DNA from: Dysgonomonas sp. UBA7710
Lineage (GTDB): Bacteria; Bacteroidota; Bacteroidia; Bacteroidales; Dysgonomonadaceae
Length of the DNA stretch: 64,000 nt
Assembly: GCF_002482385.1 (NCBI RefSeq)
Contig: NZ_DLFW01000035.1
Coordinates: 77,128 to 141,127 of the forward strand
Direction: 5' to 3'
Part shown: in pieces, positions 1 through 8,540 of the stretch
Layout: each line of letters opens with the position of its first letter
Position numbering within the stretch: the stretch's first letter is position 1
The notes under the pieces: generated by a model
What the model was told of the DNA's origin: nothing
Seen by the model: the letters and a program-made list of their open reading frames with translations, nothing else
Databases searched by the model: none
Translations under genes and position numbers: made by a program

Positions 1-207
1 TCCTATGACAGACATTAATAGCACGCCTAATATTCCACCGGTGGTTATACCTAACAACCCATAAATCCATCCGCCCAAGAAACTTCCCACTAATCCGACT
101 ATAAGGTTTATTATCAGGCCAAAACCTCTGCCTTTCATTATCCATCCGGCGATTGCTCCGGCTGCGATACCAATAATAATGGTCCAAAGAATTCCTAATC
201 CTTCCAT
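1..207 (-). CDS. GlsB/YeaQ/YmgE-type stress membrane protein (partial)
   Basis: Reads leftward from an ATG at 205-207 and is still open at the window edge (69 codons seen). The product is almost entirely hydrophobic and glycine-rich: an N-terminal helix beginning MEGLGILWTIIIG, a short basic turn (MKGRGFG), then a second glycine-rich helix pair. This is the pattern of the transglycosylase-associated GlsB/YeaQ family, small three-helix inner-membrane proteins linked to general stress. Its position left of the integrase suggests host chromosome flanking the element. The family assignment is by pattern; the C-terminus is missing. Confidence 0.75.
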   Translation of the reverse strand, partial: MEGLGILWTIIIGIAAGAIAGWIMKGRGFGLIINLIVGLVGSFLGGWIYGLLGITTGGILGVLLMSVIG

Positions 208-355
208 AATATTTCAATTTTTAATTATACATCAACTGTTACTGTTTTATTAGATCAGTATAAAATTATACCGTATAGCAAAGGTGCTTTTTACTTTTTG
301 GATTTTATTACGTTATGACGCAAACAGATTCTCAGATAATAAACTGAGAGTATCT

Positions 356-529
356 CTACTTTTTCCCTTTCTTGTTCGATATAGGTTTAGAGGCAAAGTC
401 TTCCAGCTCCTTTTCAGTCATACTATCTGCGACTTTTTTCACTTCATCACTCACATTTTTGGTTTCTCCCCTTTTATAGGCAAGGGCAGCACCCATTAAT
501 CGTCTCTGTTTTTCACTTTTTGCAGGCAT
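356..529 (-). CDS. DUF3008-like small basic protein
   Basis: Short 57-codon gene starting at the ATG at 527-529 and ending TAG at 356-358. The protein starts MPAKSEKQRRLMGAALAYKR, continues through a DEVKKVADSMTEKELEDFA helix and ends in a lysine-rich tail. This matches the DUF3008 pattern (MPAKSEKQRR...ADSMSEKDLEDFA). These small charged proteins are often near stress genes; function unknown. The plus-strand reading over this stretch (284-499) looks like a shadow. With the GlsB-like gene it probably marks the chromosome side of the left junction. Confidence 0.8.
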   Translation of the reverse strand: MPAKSEKQRRLMGAALAYKRGETKNVSDEVKKVADSMTEKELEDFASKPISNKKGKK

Positions 530-539
530 AAAATATTTT

Positions 540-967
540 TTTTAATTAGATATTCTATGTATTATAAACAGTAAGTGAAAACTAATTGTTCGTGAGATAG
601 TGTTATGGATCTCTTCAATACCTTCTTTTGAGTCCTCTTACATATCTTCTGGTAGAGGACAAAATACAATTCCTTGTTTGTATATCGAAATTTAATTTTT
701 TTTACAAAAAAAGGTTAGTAAAAAGCAAAAATAAGCAAAACGGTTAAAACCGTTGTTATACAAAGCTTTGTAAAATTGTAGTCTTAGTTTGGAACTCGGT
801 GTCTGATAGGTTTTGTGCTTAAAATGACAAGGTTAGGTTACTAATTCGTTACCGATTGACAACGGTAACAATACAACTTAACTGATTATACTTCAGTCTT
901 TTGCTCTGTTTTCTCTATTTCCTTGTAACTCAATGTAATTTAATTTTAAACATTAAACATTCGAGTT
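540..967. promoter_or_regulatory. Left-end region upstream of the integrase with three inverted repeats
   Basis: No credible gene in about 430 bases. Three palindromic sites are visible: AACGGTT-aa-AACCGTT at 739-754, the perfect 14-base palindrome TACAAAGCTTTGTA at 759-772, and GTTACCG-8 bases-CGGTAAC at 848-869. Clusters like this next to an ICE integrase are often binding sites for integrase, excisionase or a repressor, and the attachment site of the left end should lie in or near this stretch. No tRNA gene is seen. The att core cannot be fixed without the right end of the element. Confidence 0.45.
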
Positions 968-2218
968 ATGGAGCAGACAAAAAAATCGACGTTCAAACTG
1001 CTTTTCTATCTGAAAAAGAACGAACTGAAAAAGAATGGTAACGCCCCAATTATGGCACGTATTACCATTGATGGAACACCTAAAACTTTGGGAACAAAGT
1101 TAGAAATTGACCCTAATAATTGGGATTTAAAATACGGAAGAGTTGAGGGCAAAAGTGCCACAGCTTTGAGCATTAACAAAAAACTGGACAATATACGAGG
1201 GCGTATTGACAAGATATATGAAGATATGCTGAAGCACGAGGGCTTTGCTACTGCCCAAAAAGTAAAATTATCTTTTTTGGGTGTAGGTGTAATGGATGAT
1301 GCAATACTAAAAGTCTTTAACGACCAAAATGAAGATTTTAAAAAATTGGTTGAAAAGGAAGAACGCTCCCAGAGTACCTATAATAAATATATCACTGTTT
1401 ACAATCATCTTACCACATTTATAAAAGAGCGTTATCATCGTGATGATATGGCTTTTCGGGAATTGACTGCCGACTTTATTCGTGAGTTTGATTTTTATCT
1501 TCGATATGATTTACAGTCCTCTCATAATACGGTCTGGGTTTACACAATGCCTGTATTAAGTCTGGTTGAATTGGCTATTAAGAAAGGTTTGATACGTGAT
1601 AATCCGTTTCAGGATTATGAAATTAGTATGGAAGAAACCGACAGAGGGTACATTCTTAAAGAAGATGTTGAAAGATTTATGCTATGCGTACCATCGCACC
1701 CACGCTATGAACTTGTAAAAGACCTTTTTATTTTCAGTTGCTTTACCGGACTTGCATACGCAGATATTAAAAAATTGACAAGAAACAATATTCAATCATT
1801 CTTTGATGGACATCAGTGGATTATCAGCAAGAGGAAAAAATCAGATGTTGCATCCAATGTTCGACTAATGGAAATACCAAAACGCATCATTGAAAAATAT
1901 CAGGGCACAACAAGAAATGAATTTATCTTCCCCGTTCCGACCAATGCAACCTGTAATACCCACGTAGGTAAATTGATTGGAAAAGCAGAAATTATTACAG
2001 AACAAAAAGTAACCTTTCATACGGCAAGACATACTTTTGGAACAATGTTCTTGACCGAGGGTGTACCACTTGAAAGCCTTAGCAAAATGATGGGACATAA
2101 AAATATTGCTACTACTCAGATTTATGCTAAAATCACAAGCCAGAAAATCAGTAAGGATATGGACTTAGTTGCCCCAAAATTTCAAGCTATGGAAGAAGCA
2201 TTTTTAACAGCAATCTGA
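968..2218 (+). CDS. Tyrosine recombinase (ICE integrase)
   Basis: 416 aa, the usual length for Bacteroidota ICE integrases. An N-terminal arm-binding region (about 1-100) is followed by a SAM-like core-binding domain (about 115-215) and a C-terminal catalytic domain. The catalytic box HTARHTFGT and the MMGHK...TQIYAKI stretch give the His-x-x-Arg, His and nucleophilic Tyr. At the place of the first catalytic Arg the protein has FTGLAYADI, so that Arg is absent, as in the IntDOT lineage. It should integrate and excise the element. It stands alone, with a clear terminator 25 bases downstream. Confidence 0.93.
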   Translation: MEQTKKSTFKLLFYLKKNELKKNGNAPIMARITIDGTPKTLGTKLEIDPNNWDLKYGRVEGKSATALSINKKLDNIRGRIDKIYEDMLKHEGFATAQKVKLSFLGVGVMDDAILKVFNDQNEDFKKLVEKEERSQSTYNKYITVYNHLTTFIKERYHRDDMAFRELTADFIREFDFYLRYDLQSSHNTVWVYTMPVLSLVELAIKKGLIRDNPFQDYEISMEETDRGYILKEDVERFMLCVPSHPRYELVKDLFIFSCFTGLAYADIKKLTRNNIQSFFDGHQWIISKRKKSDVASNVRLMEIPKRIIEKYQGTTRNEFIFPVPTNATCNTHVGKLIGKAEIITEQKVTFHTARHTFGTMFLTEGVPLESLSKMMGHKNIATTQIYAKITSQKISKDMDLVAPKFQAMEEAFLTAI

Positions 2219-2242
2219 TTAATCTTTATTACTTCATAAGCG

Positions 2243-2270
2243 AGCAGAACTTAACGGTTCTGCTTTTTTT
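2243..2270 (+). terminator. Rho-independent terminator of the integrase gene
   Basis: An 8-base perfect stem AGCAGAAC / GTTCTGCT with a 6-base loop, running straight into seven T. It lies 24 bases after the integrase stop codon. Confidence 0.88.
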
Positions 2271-2393
2271 ATGCCCTCATTAATCCATTTTCAAATCTCT
2301 ATCACAGGCTTTCATAGCCTGGTCATTTATTCTAAAAGGTTTATTAGATAATAAATTTTCCACAATCAACCGGTAAAAAGGCAGCTAAGTTAT

Positions 2394-2536
2394 AGCGGGC
2401 TGCCATCGCACCTCCCCAACCAAAAGACTACGGCATAATGGCAAGGCAAAATGATGGCTTCGCCGGTTGTAGTGTGTTGCCTTGCCACCCTCCGGGACTT
2501 ATTCCGTTTCCTTTTGGTTTTTCCGCATAGCCCGCT
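2394..2536. other. Nested inverted-repeat element upstream of ssb
   Basis: Three complementary arm pairs lie in strictly nested order: AGCGGGCT (2394-2401) with AGCCCGCT (2529-2536); AACCAAAAG (2418-2426) with CTTTTGGTT (2511-2519); and TGGCAAGGCAA (2439-2449) with TTGCCTTGCCA (2477-2487). The apical 27-base loop holds a small GGC-ttc-GCC hairpin (2456-2464). The whole could fold as one long interrupted stem in RNA or single-stranded DNA. No convincing gene lies in 2271-2675. It may be a leader RNA of the ssb/PRTRC operon, a small RNA, or a single-strand or replication signal; the sequence alone does not decide. Confidence 0.6.
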
Positions 2537-2675
2537 TGGATTATCTGCTTTCTTTTTTCCGGTTTTTCTTTTGGAAAAATGATTTGCGAAGCGAAGCGGA
2601 GAAAGCCACTAACAGGGAGCAGGAAGCGAAGAAAGCGAACGTAACAAAATGTAAAACTTTTAAAACAGGACGATT

Positions 2676-3071
2676 ATGAACATCATTGGAAGACTGACAA
2701 AAGATGCGGAAGTACGCACATTGTCGAACGAAAAACAGGTAGTAAACTTCTCAGTTGCGACCAACGAAAGCTACCGTAACAAACAGGGCGAACGTGTAGA
2801 GCAAACAACCTATTTCGATTGTGCCTACTGGCTATCGGCAAAAGTAGCAAACCTGCTTACAAAAGGCACATTGGTAGAACTCACGGGCAGGGTAAGCACA
2901 AGGGCGTGGATAGGCAAAGACGGCGAAGCACGTTCGGGGCTAAACTTCAATACCTCACAAATCAAATTACACGGAGGTAGCAAGAAAGTAGAAACCGTAC
3001 AGGCTACTGCTGCACAATCTGAAAGCAACGGATTTACATCGCAGGGAGTAAATGACGACCTCCCATTTTAA
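2676..3071 (+). CDS. ssb: Single-stranded DNA-binding protein
   Basis: 131 aa. An OB fold spans about 1-105, starting MNIIGRLTKDAEVRT, with the ssb-typical VVNFSVATNESY and YFDCAYW segments. A short flexible linker follows and then the acidic tip DDLPF that recruits partner proteins. It would coat the single strand produced during conjugation and replication of the excised circle. The ATG is the natural start, being the first residue of the fold. First gene of a rightward run with DUF932 and the PRTRC genes. Confidence 0.93.
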   Translation: MNIIGRLTKDAEVRTLSNEKQVVNFSVATNESYRNKQGERVEQTTYFDCAYWLSAKVANLLTKGTLVELTGRVSTRAWIGKDGEARSGLNFNTSQIKLHGGSKKVETVQATAAQSESNGFTSQGVNDDLPF

Positions 3072-3116
3072 CAACTAACATTCAATCATTTTTTAACTAT
3101 CAAAATTTCAAACATT

Positions 3117-4190
3117 ATGGCACATAATATCAATTTCAACGAGAGAACAGGACGTTATTCATTCTTTAGCGTTCAACAAAAAGCGTGGCACGGTTTAGGG
3201 CAAATCGTGGAGCAATACCCAACAAGCGAAGAAGCTATTATACACGCAGGGTTAGATTATGAGGTCGAAAAATCCCCTCTATTTACCAAAGGTTCGGGCA
3301 TTATCGAAACTGCCAACGGCATAGAGATAGGCAGTAGCGAATTAGCTGTACCTAACTATTTCGCCAACATACGCACCGATAACAATGCAGTATTGGGCGT
3401 AGTCGGCAAGGATTACCACATTGTACAAAACCGTGAAGCCTTTAATTTCTTTGATGCTATTGTAGGTGGTGGCGAGGGCATTCTATATGAAACCGCAGGA
3501 GCGTTAGGCAACGGAGAACGCATTTTTATCACAGCGAAACTACCCGACTATATCCGTGTAGGCAATGGCGATGATGTAACGGAAAAGTACATTTTCTTAA
3601 CCACTTCGCACGATGGTAGCGGAAGTATCACAGCCGCATTTACTCCTATCAGGATTGTATGCCAAAACACACTGAATGCCTCACTACGCAGTATGACCAA
3701 TGTAGTTCGTATCAAACACACTTCGGGAGCAAAACAACGTATCGAGAACGCCCACAAGATTATGGGACTTGCCAATACTTTGAGCAACCAATTAGAGGGT
3801 ATTTTCAACGAGTGGACAAAAGTAAAAGTGAATGACCGAGAAGTAAGAAAGCTAATCCAGTTGGCACTTTGCCCAAACAAGGAAACGCTTGACCTTATCA
3901 AAAAAGGTGCAGACGATGAAATTTCCACCGTGTTCAAAAACACCGTTGAGGACGCATTTGCATACGCTATGATAAGCGACACACAGCAAATGGATACCAC
4001 CAAAGGTACATTGTTCGGAGCTTATAACGCTGTTACAGGCTACTATCAGAACGTAAGAAATTATAAGAATGATGAAGCCAAATTACAGAGCATTGTATTG
4101 GGTGGAACTGCACAACTCAAATCACAGAAAGCATTTGAATTATGTACTGCATTTGCTTTGGACGGTGCGGAAATCCTAAACCTTAATTAA
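3117..4190 (+). CDS. DUF932 phage/plasmid-like protein
   Basis: 357 aa, matching the DUF932 family (phage/plasmid-like protein) in length and pattern: N-terminal AWHGLGQ, then NREAFNFFDAIV and the IRIVCQNTLNASL block near the middle. The molecular role is not established; the family recurs on plasmids, phages and ICEs next to ssb and replication-type genes. It sits 45 bases after ssb and is followed by a stem-loop. Confidence 0.85.
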   Translation: MAHNINFNERTGRYSFFSVQQKAWHGLGQIVEQYPTSEEAIIHAGLDYEVEKSPLFTKGSGIIETANGIEIGSSELAVPNYFANIRTDNNAVLGVVGKDYHIVQNREAFNFFDAIVGGGEGILYETAGALGNGERIFITAKLPDYIRVGNGDDVTEKYIFLTTSHDGSGSITAAFTPIRIVCQNTLNASLRSMTNVVRIKHTSGAKQRIENAHKIMGLANTLSNQLEGIFNEWTKVKVNDREVRKLIQLALCPNKETLDLIKKGADDEISTVFKNTVEDAFAYAMISDTQQMDTTKGTLFGAYNAVTGYYQNVRNYKNDEAKLQSIVLGGTAQLKSQKAFELCTAFALDGAEILNLN

Positions 4191-4198
4191 ATAATAAC

Positions 4199-4226
4199 AG
4201 GCTACCGCCTTAAACGGTGGTAGCCT
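4199..4226 (+). terminator. Stem-loop after the DUF932 gene
   Basis: An 11-base stem (AGGCTACCGCC with GGTGGTAGCCT, one G-U pair) and a 6-base loop lie between the DUF932 stop and the next small gene. Only a weak A/T tract follows, so it may attenuate or process the transcript rather than end it fully. Confidence 0.6.
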
Positions 4227-4242
4227 ACTATAAAAAATCAAT

Positions 4243-4449
4243 ATGGAAGCGAATACAATAGAAGAAGCAAAAAATCTGGCTAAAGCACAGAGCCTTGAAA
4301 AGAAGCACATAGACGAAACCATACACATTATTTACTGCAATAGAACAGAAAAATTCTATGTAGATACTAACGGTTTAATACGCCTTTGGGAACAATCATT
4401 CGGCTACTATGTAAATGGGATTTATACCTCCGAAAAATTAAACTCTTAA
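4243..4449 (+). CDS. Small hypothetical protein of the PRTRC operon (68 aa)
   Basis: 68 aa, soluble and charged, with no recognised domain. It starts MEANTIEEAKNLAKAQSLEK and has an aromatic middle part (IIYCNRTEKFYVDT). It lies on the same strand between DUF932 and the PRTRC genes, 10 bases before the next gene, so it is probably co-transcribed. Function unknown. Confidence 0.65.
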   Translation: MEANTIEEAKNLAKAQSLEKKHIDETIHIIYCNRTEKFYVDTNGLIRLWEQSFGYYVNGIYTSEKLNS

Positions 4450-4459
4450 CAGCAAAGCA

Positions 4460-4654
4460 ATGTACATCACAGATTTAAACGGTTGCCTAATTGAAGTAAC
4501 AGACCTTGACGAAGCCATAAGAATAACGGCAGACTACAAGGAATACAGGCATAAGGATAAAAGTTTTTCGGAGTTTGACAAAAGGCAAAAAGCCTATTGG
4601 GTGGATATGTACGAGAAACTGACAGCAATCAAAGAACAAGTAACAACACATTAA
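4460..4654 (+). CDS. Small hypothetical protein of the PRTRC operon (64 aa)
   Basis: 64 aa, starting MYITDLNGCLIEVTDLDEAI, with a charged helical second half (FDKRQKAYWVDMYEKLTAI). No family recognised. It is packed 12 bases before the PRTRC E gene, in line with translation from the same transcript. Confidence 0.65.
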   Translation: MYITDLNGCLIEVTDLDEAIRITADYKEYRHKDKSFSEFDKRQKAYWVDMYEKLTAIKEQVTTH

Positions 4655-4666
4655 AATTTAAGAGCA

Positions 4667-5278
4667 ATGAACACAAATTTTTTCAATCAGATACAGCAAT
4701 TGGATTTTACAGGAGTATTGCAACTGAACATTTCTAAGGGAGTAGAAAATAACCTAATTGTATCGATTATTCTCAACAATGAGCAATGCGGAGATAGTGC
4801 CAAAAACCTCATTCCCCCATTGACATTTAACGCCACGCCCCAAGAGTTTGACGAGGGATTTTTTCAGCAGATAACCGCACCTATACAAACCGTTTCGGGT
4901 TTAATGGTCGATATGGAAGCCTTTATGAAGCAAATGGAAGCAGTCAAAATGCAATCCGAAATGGAGAAGCAGAAAGCCGAGAAAGCCAAAAAGGAAAAAG
5001 AAGCCAAAGACAAGAAATACAAAGACGGTATGGCAAAGGTGGACGAGCTGGAGAAAGAGGGCAAATTCCGTGAAGCGTGGATGAAAGTACCTGACATTAC
5101 GGAGTTTCCCGAAAAAGCAGATGAGATACGCAAACGCAAAACATCATTGTCCGACAAGTTTGCAACACCGAGCCTTTTCGGAGCAATGGAAGAACCAACC
5201 GCAGAGCCACTACAAACGGTAGAAGCTACTGCCGATTATCCCATTGATGAAGCAGACGAGAACGAAGAACAGTATTAA
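4667..5278 (+). CDS. PRTRC system protein E
   Basis: 203 aa, matching the PRTRC protein E pattern: a beta-rich N-terminal half (FFNQIQQLDFTGVLQLNIS, PPLTFNATPQEFDEGFFQ) followed by a lysine/glutamate-rich coiled-coil stretch at about 95-130 and an acidic tail. PRTRC is a conserved cassette of plasmids and ICEs defined by ParB-related and ThiF-related members; its biochemical task is unknown. It lies 12 bases after the preceding small gene and 17 before PRTRC C. Confidence 0.82.
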   Translation: MNTNFFNQIQQLDFTGVLQLNISKGVENNLIVSIILNNEQCGDSAKNLIPPLTFNATPQEFDEGFFQQITAPIQTVSGLMVDMEAFMKQMEAVKMQSEMEKQKAEKAKKEKEAKDKKYKDGMAKVDELEKEGKFREAWMKVPDITEFPEKADEIRKRKTSLSDKFATPSLFGAMEEPTAEPLQTVEATADYPIDEADENEEQY

Positions 5279-5295
5279 CCCTTAAAATCGAATTT

Positions 5296-5514
5296 ATGTT
5301 ATTAGCAACAGTATTACCGAGAGTTTTTATACTCAAAGATAAAGGACAGGAAATCACATTGACCGACCCCGAAACAGGTTGGAGCGTGGAAGCAGTAATG
5401 AATTTTTACGCCAATATGTACCCGATTTTGACAACTGCAAAGGTATCAGCACCGAAGATTAAGGACGATGCAGTCGAGTACAGATTTGAAAGCGTAATGG
5501 GGACAAAAGGATAA
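5296..5514 (+). CDS. PRTRC system protein C
   Basis: 72 aa, the family length. Starts MLLATVLPRVFILKDKG and carries the family-typical LTDPETGWSVEAVMNFYANMYP segment. Function unknown; always found in the PRTRC cassette beside protein E. Preceded by E and followed 17 bases later by the next cassette gene. Confidence 0.85.
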   Translation: MLLATVLPRVFILKDKGQEITLTDPETGWSVEAVMNFYANMYPILTTAKVSAPKIKDDAVEYRFESVMGTKG

Positions 5515-5531
5515 TTTAAAACCGTAAAGCA

Positions 5532-6698
5532 ATGAACTATGCAACGCAACAAAATATCGGGAACAATCCATATACCCGAACAGCAAAGGCAACAGAAGTT
5601 GCACCAACAGTTGGGCGAGTTCGCACAATGGATGCAAAGACCAAAAGACGCAGACCAAGTACAAAAAGACAAACGGAAATCCGTACCGATAGCAATGCTA
5701 CCAATGGTTTTTTAAAATGTACGTTTCTGCCTAAATTGAAAACAGCACAATCTGTACAGGCTTGTAAGAAATCGGAAAGGGATTTTTATCAGTCCCTTTC
5801 CAAACTTGCCGCGCATTACAGCATTGAGCCAATGCCAACCCAACAGGATTACGGTTATCCCTACAATATGGTACTGGCTATGTGGGATATGGACACTAAA
5901 ATGAAACGAAGCCTTAGAAATTGGGACGGTTTTAAATTGATACTGGACAGTAAGAAAACCTTTTTAACGAGTGAGGAAAGATACGACACAGGTACAACGC
6001 TGTTTTACATTCCTATTGTTCCACTCTTTGAAATGTTGCACGACAAACAGCGAAAACACACCGCACATTTACTGACTTCGGTTTGCAGTTATCTGTACCA
6101 TATTGCCCGAATACCGTATTACAGACAGGAGGACAGTTATTTGTATTGGCTGTATGAAACGCATAAAGATTGGATAGATAATGACGATGAAACGGAAGAA
6201 ACCGAAAGTTATAAAAATGAATTGAGGAAAGCGGAAACCATTGGCGACAAGATTGAGCAGAAGTTATACAACCGTATCAATCTAACGGTATTTGAACAGC
6301 GTTTAAGCCGTTTTAAAAGCCGTGATACATTTGACCACGAATGTTGGAAAGTGGCTTGTAATGCCTTTGCTCTTTACACGGAATACCCGACAGCAAGTAT
6401 TTTCCGAAACGAACCAATGCCCGAACAAGACCCCTATACCGATGATTGCGAAAACGAAGTTATCGGAATGGAAAAGTATATTTCCTTTATCGCAGATACT
6501 AAAGGTTGGTTGTATGAAAGCGTTAAAGACTGCATCAACAACGAGTTTAACGAGTGCGGAGTATTGGAAGAACCGACCATTAGCAAAGCCTTTGACGGCA
6601 AGAAAATATCGGTTGGAAACCTTGATTTTGAGAACCGAATGTTTGAACTATTGGACGACCTTTCATACCTATTGAATAATTATAAAACCACAGAATAA
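5532..6698 (+). CDS. PRTRC-cassette protein, possibly F-like
   Basis: 388 aa from the first ATG. The body (from about residue 65, LPKLKTAQSVQACKKSERD) is a soluble alpha-rich protein with an acidic loop (DNDDETEETES) near residue 220. It occupies the slot of PRTRC protein F between C and B, but I cannot confirm the family by motif. The first ~60 residues are basic and low-complexity, and another frame over 5539-5715 codes for a more protein-like 58-residue peptide, so the true N-terminus is uncertain. The last base of the stop codon is the A of the next ATG. Confidence 0.65.
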   Translation: MNYATQQNIGNNPYTRTAKATEVAPTVGRVRTMDAKTKRRRPSTKRQTEIRTDSNATNGFLKCTFLPKLKTAQSVQACKKSERDFYQSLSKLAAHYSIEPMPTQQDYGYPYNMVLAMWDMDTKMKRSLRNWDGFKLILDSKKTFLTSEERYDTGTTLFYIPIVPLFEMLHDKQRKHTAHLLTSVCSYLYHIARIPYYRQEDSYLYWLYETHKDWIDNDDETEETESYKNELRKAETIGDKIEQKLYNRINLTVFEQRLSRFKSRDTFDHECWKVACNAFALYTEYPTASIFRNEPMPEQDPYTDDCENEVIGMEKYISFIADTKGWLYESVKDCINNEFNECGVLEEPTISKAFDGKKISVGNLDFENRMFELLDDLSYLLNNYKTTE

Positions 6699-7420
6699 TG
6701 AACAATGCAACCGACATAACAGCAAATTTCGGAACGCTTTATTTTCCTAAATCAGCATTGGTTTTTTACGAAACCAACAGCACAGAGAAAGAAACCTATG
6801 TAGAGCATTTCGATATGGATAAGGATGGCAACCCTATCAATGCCCACCCATTGACCGTAAAAGAAGCCAATGTTTTGGCAAAGTGTTTACAGACCGATGA
6901 AGAAAAGAACACCGCCTTTTTAAAGTCAAAAGGAATTTTGCCTACCAATGTTCTGCATATCAATCCGAACCTTGATAAAGGCACTGTGCTATGGTACACC
7001 AAAGCACAGCAAAGGCAACTGTATTTTGTGGACGGTTTGGACATTCCCAACGGAATGGCACAAGTACCTGCAATGCTTTGGTTAGCGAGTAAAAGCAGTC
7101 TGACTGTATTTGCTTTGGCAAACGACAGAAGACCCACCGAGAAAACACCTTTGCATTACGCCCCATTTTTCAATATCTACGAAAAAGGCAACGTATGTAT
7201 GGGAACAGTAAGCATTGACATTAAAAATTCGGCTTCGGTTGAAGAATTTATACAGGCTTGGGAGCATTATTTTTTCAATTCTTATTTCAGCCATTCATTG
7301 TGCGAGAACTTGACCAAAAAGAACATCGTAACCCTTTGGAAAGACCTTGTTCATACAAACAAACCCTTTCCGAAAGAAGCATTAAAAAAGAACAGTAAAA
7401 CCCTTAAAAATCTATTGTGA
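6698..7420 (+). CDS. PRTRC system protein B
   Basis: 240 aa, matching PRTRC protein B in length and pattern, including the LHYAPFFNIYEKGNVCMGT segment at about residue 150 and the terminal KDLVHTNKPFPKEAL stretch. Function unknown. Start and stop codons overlap by one base with both neighbours, so it is translationally coupled to the ThiF-like gene downstream. Confidence 0.82.
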   Translation: MNNATDITANFGTLYFPKSALVFYETNSTEKETYVEHFDMDKDGNPINAHPLTVKEANVLAKCLQTDEEKNTAFLKSKGILPTNVLHINPNLDKGTVLWYTKAQQRQLYFVDGLDIPNGMAQVPAMLWLASKSSLTVFALANDRRPTEKTPLHYAPFFNIYEKGNVCMGTVSIDIKNSASVEEFIQAWEHYFFNSYFSHSLCENLTKKNIVTLWKDLVHTNKPFPKEALKKNSKTLKNLL

Positions 7421-8226
7421 TGAATAACGAGAAAACAAAAATACATTTCACAGATAACTATCTGTTAAACCCAACCAACCCGATTACAGTAAACCTTATC
7501 GGAGCAGGTGGCACAGGCTCAAAAGTATTGACAGCCTTGTTAGAGATAAACGAAAGTCTGACGGCTTTGGGACACGCAGGATTGTCCGTAAGGTTGTGGG
7601 ATGATGATATTATCACGACTGCAAATTTAGGCAGACAGCGTTTTTTTGAAAGTGAAACAGGATTGTATAAATCCGTTGCTTTAATTAACCGTGTAAACCG
7701 TTGTATCGGTACGAATTGGAAAGCCGAGAACCGAAAATTTGAAAAGGATAATTTCGGACAGATACCCGAAGAAGCACAGGCGACCATTACAATTACTTGC
7801 GTAGATAATGTACAGGCAAGGTTTGGTGTTGCTGAAATACTGAAAGCATTAAGCAACCGCAGAAATTACCGAGATACCCCAAAGTATTGGCTGGATTTCG
7901 GCAATAGCCAAAATACAGGACAAGTGCTGTTATCTACAATCGGGGAAATTAAACAACCCAACTCAGAAAAGTACCAAACGGTGGCAAGCCTGCCATTTGT
8001 TACAGAAGAATTTGGCGAATTGCTGATGCAATCCGAACAAGAGGACAACACACCAAGTTGCTCACTTGCCGAAGCATTGGAACATCAAGATTTGTTTATC
8101 AATTCATCATTGACACAAATGGGTTGCTCCTTATTGTGGAATTTGTTTCGCAGGGGAATGACCGAATACAAAGGTTTTTTTCACAATCTGAAAGACTTCC
8201 GAACCCACCCGATAAAAATCGCCTGA
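7420..8226 (+). CDS. PRTRC system ThiF-family protein
   Basis: 268 aa from the ATG at 7420 (a GTG three bases upstream is also possible). The nucleotide-binding loop of the E1/ThiF fold is clear: VNLIGAGGTGSKVLTALLEI near residue 25, then the acidic strand LSVRLWDDDII and NLGRQRFF. These proteins adenylate a C-terminal carboxylate in related pathways; the PRTRC partner substrate is not known. Last gene of the cassette, followed at once by two hairpins. No PRTRC ParB-like member is visible nearby. Confidence 0.87.
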   Translation: MNNEKTKIHFTDNYLLNPTNPITVNLIGAGGTGSKVLTALLEINESLTALGHAGLSVRLWDDDIITTANLGRQRFFESETGLYKSVALINRVNRCIGTNWKAENRKFEKDNFGQIPEEAQATITITCVDNVQARFGVAEILKALSNRRNYRDTPKYWLDFGNSQNTGQVLLSTIGEIKQPNSEKYQTVASLPFVTEEFGELLMQSEQEDNTPSCSLAEALEHQDLFINSSLTQMGCSLLWNLFRRGMTEYKGFFHNLKDFRTHPIKIA

Positions 8227-8284
8227 CCCGAAAAGTCGGGCGGCAAAAAGACAGATCCTCCCGATGGTCGGGCAGTCTTTTTGC
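8227..8284 (+). terminator. Double hairpin terminator of the ssb-PRTRC operon
   Basis: Right after the ThiF stop, CCCGA-aaag-TCGGG (8227-8240) is followed by GCAAAAAGAC / GTCTTTTTGC arms (8243-8252 and 8275-8284), with an inner CCCGA-tgg-TCGGG (8260-8272). The inner repeat duplicates the first hairpin with a different loop. The remaining ~255 bases up to 8540 hold no gene I can support. Confidence 0.75.
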
Positions 8285-8540
8285 TTTAGATAGGTGCAAC
8301 TCCATTGCCAAAATGCACCACACACAATTCCTTCTTCTTCATTTTAGCAAACAGGTTGCAGCATTATTGCGTGGGATATTCTTTATCCCATTTTTTGTAT
8401 CATAACAACTTCTTTTCTTTCTACATAAGCGACCAAAGAAAAGAAGCAAAAGAACGTCGCTATATTGGTTTTGATTTCGATTATGGGAGTAGAAGCACTT
8501 TTTTAAATTCACTAAATTTGTATTCTAACAAATCAGATAT

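Noticed and set aside
284..499. Plus-strand 71-aa frame at the left end
   Set aside because: Overlaps the DUF3008-like gene on the other strand, which has a recognisable family pattern.
540..967. tRNA gene as attachment site
   Set aside because: No cloverleaf or TψC-type sequence found in the stretch.
2482..2679. 65-aa reading frame upstream of ssb
   Set aside because: Lies over the nested inverted repeat, has an odd aromatic composition and overlaps the ssb start.
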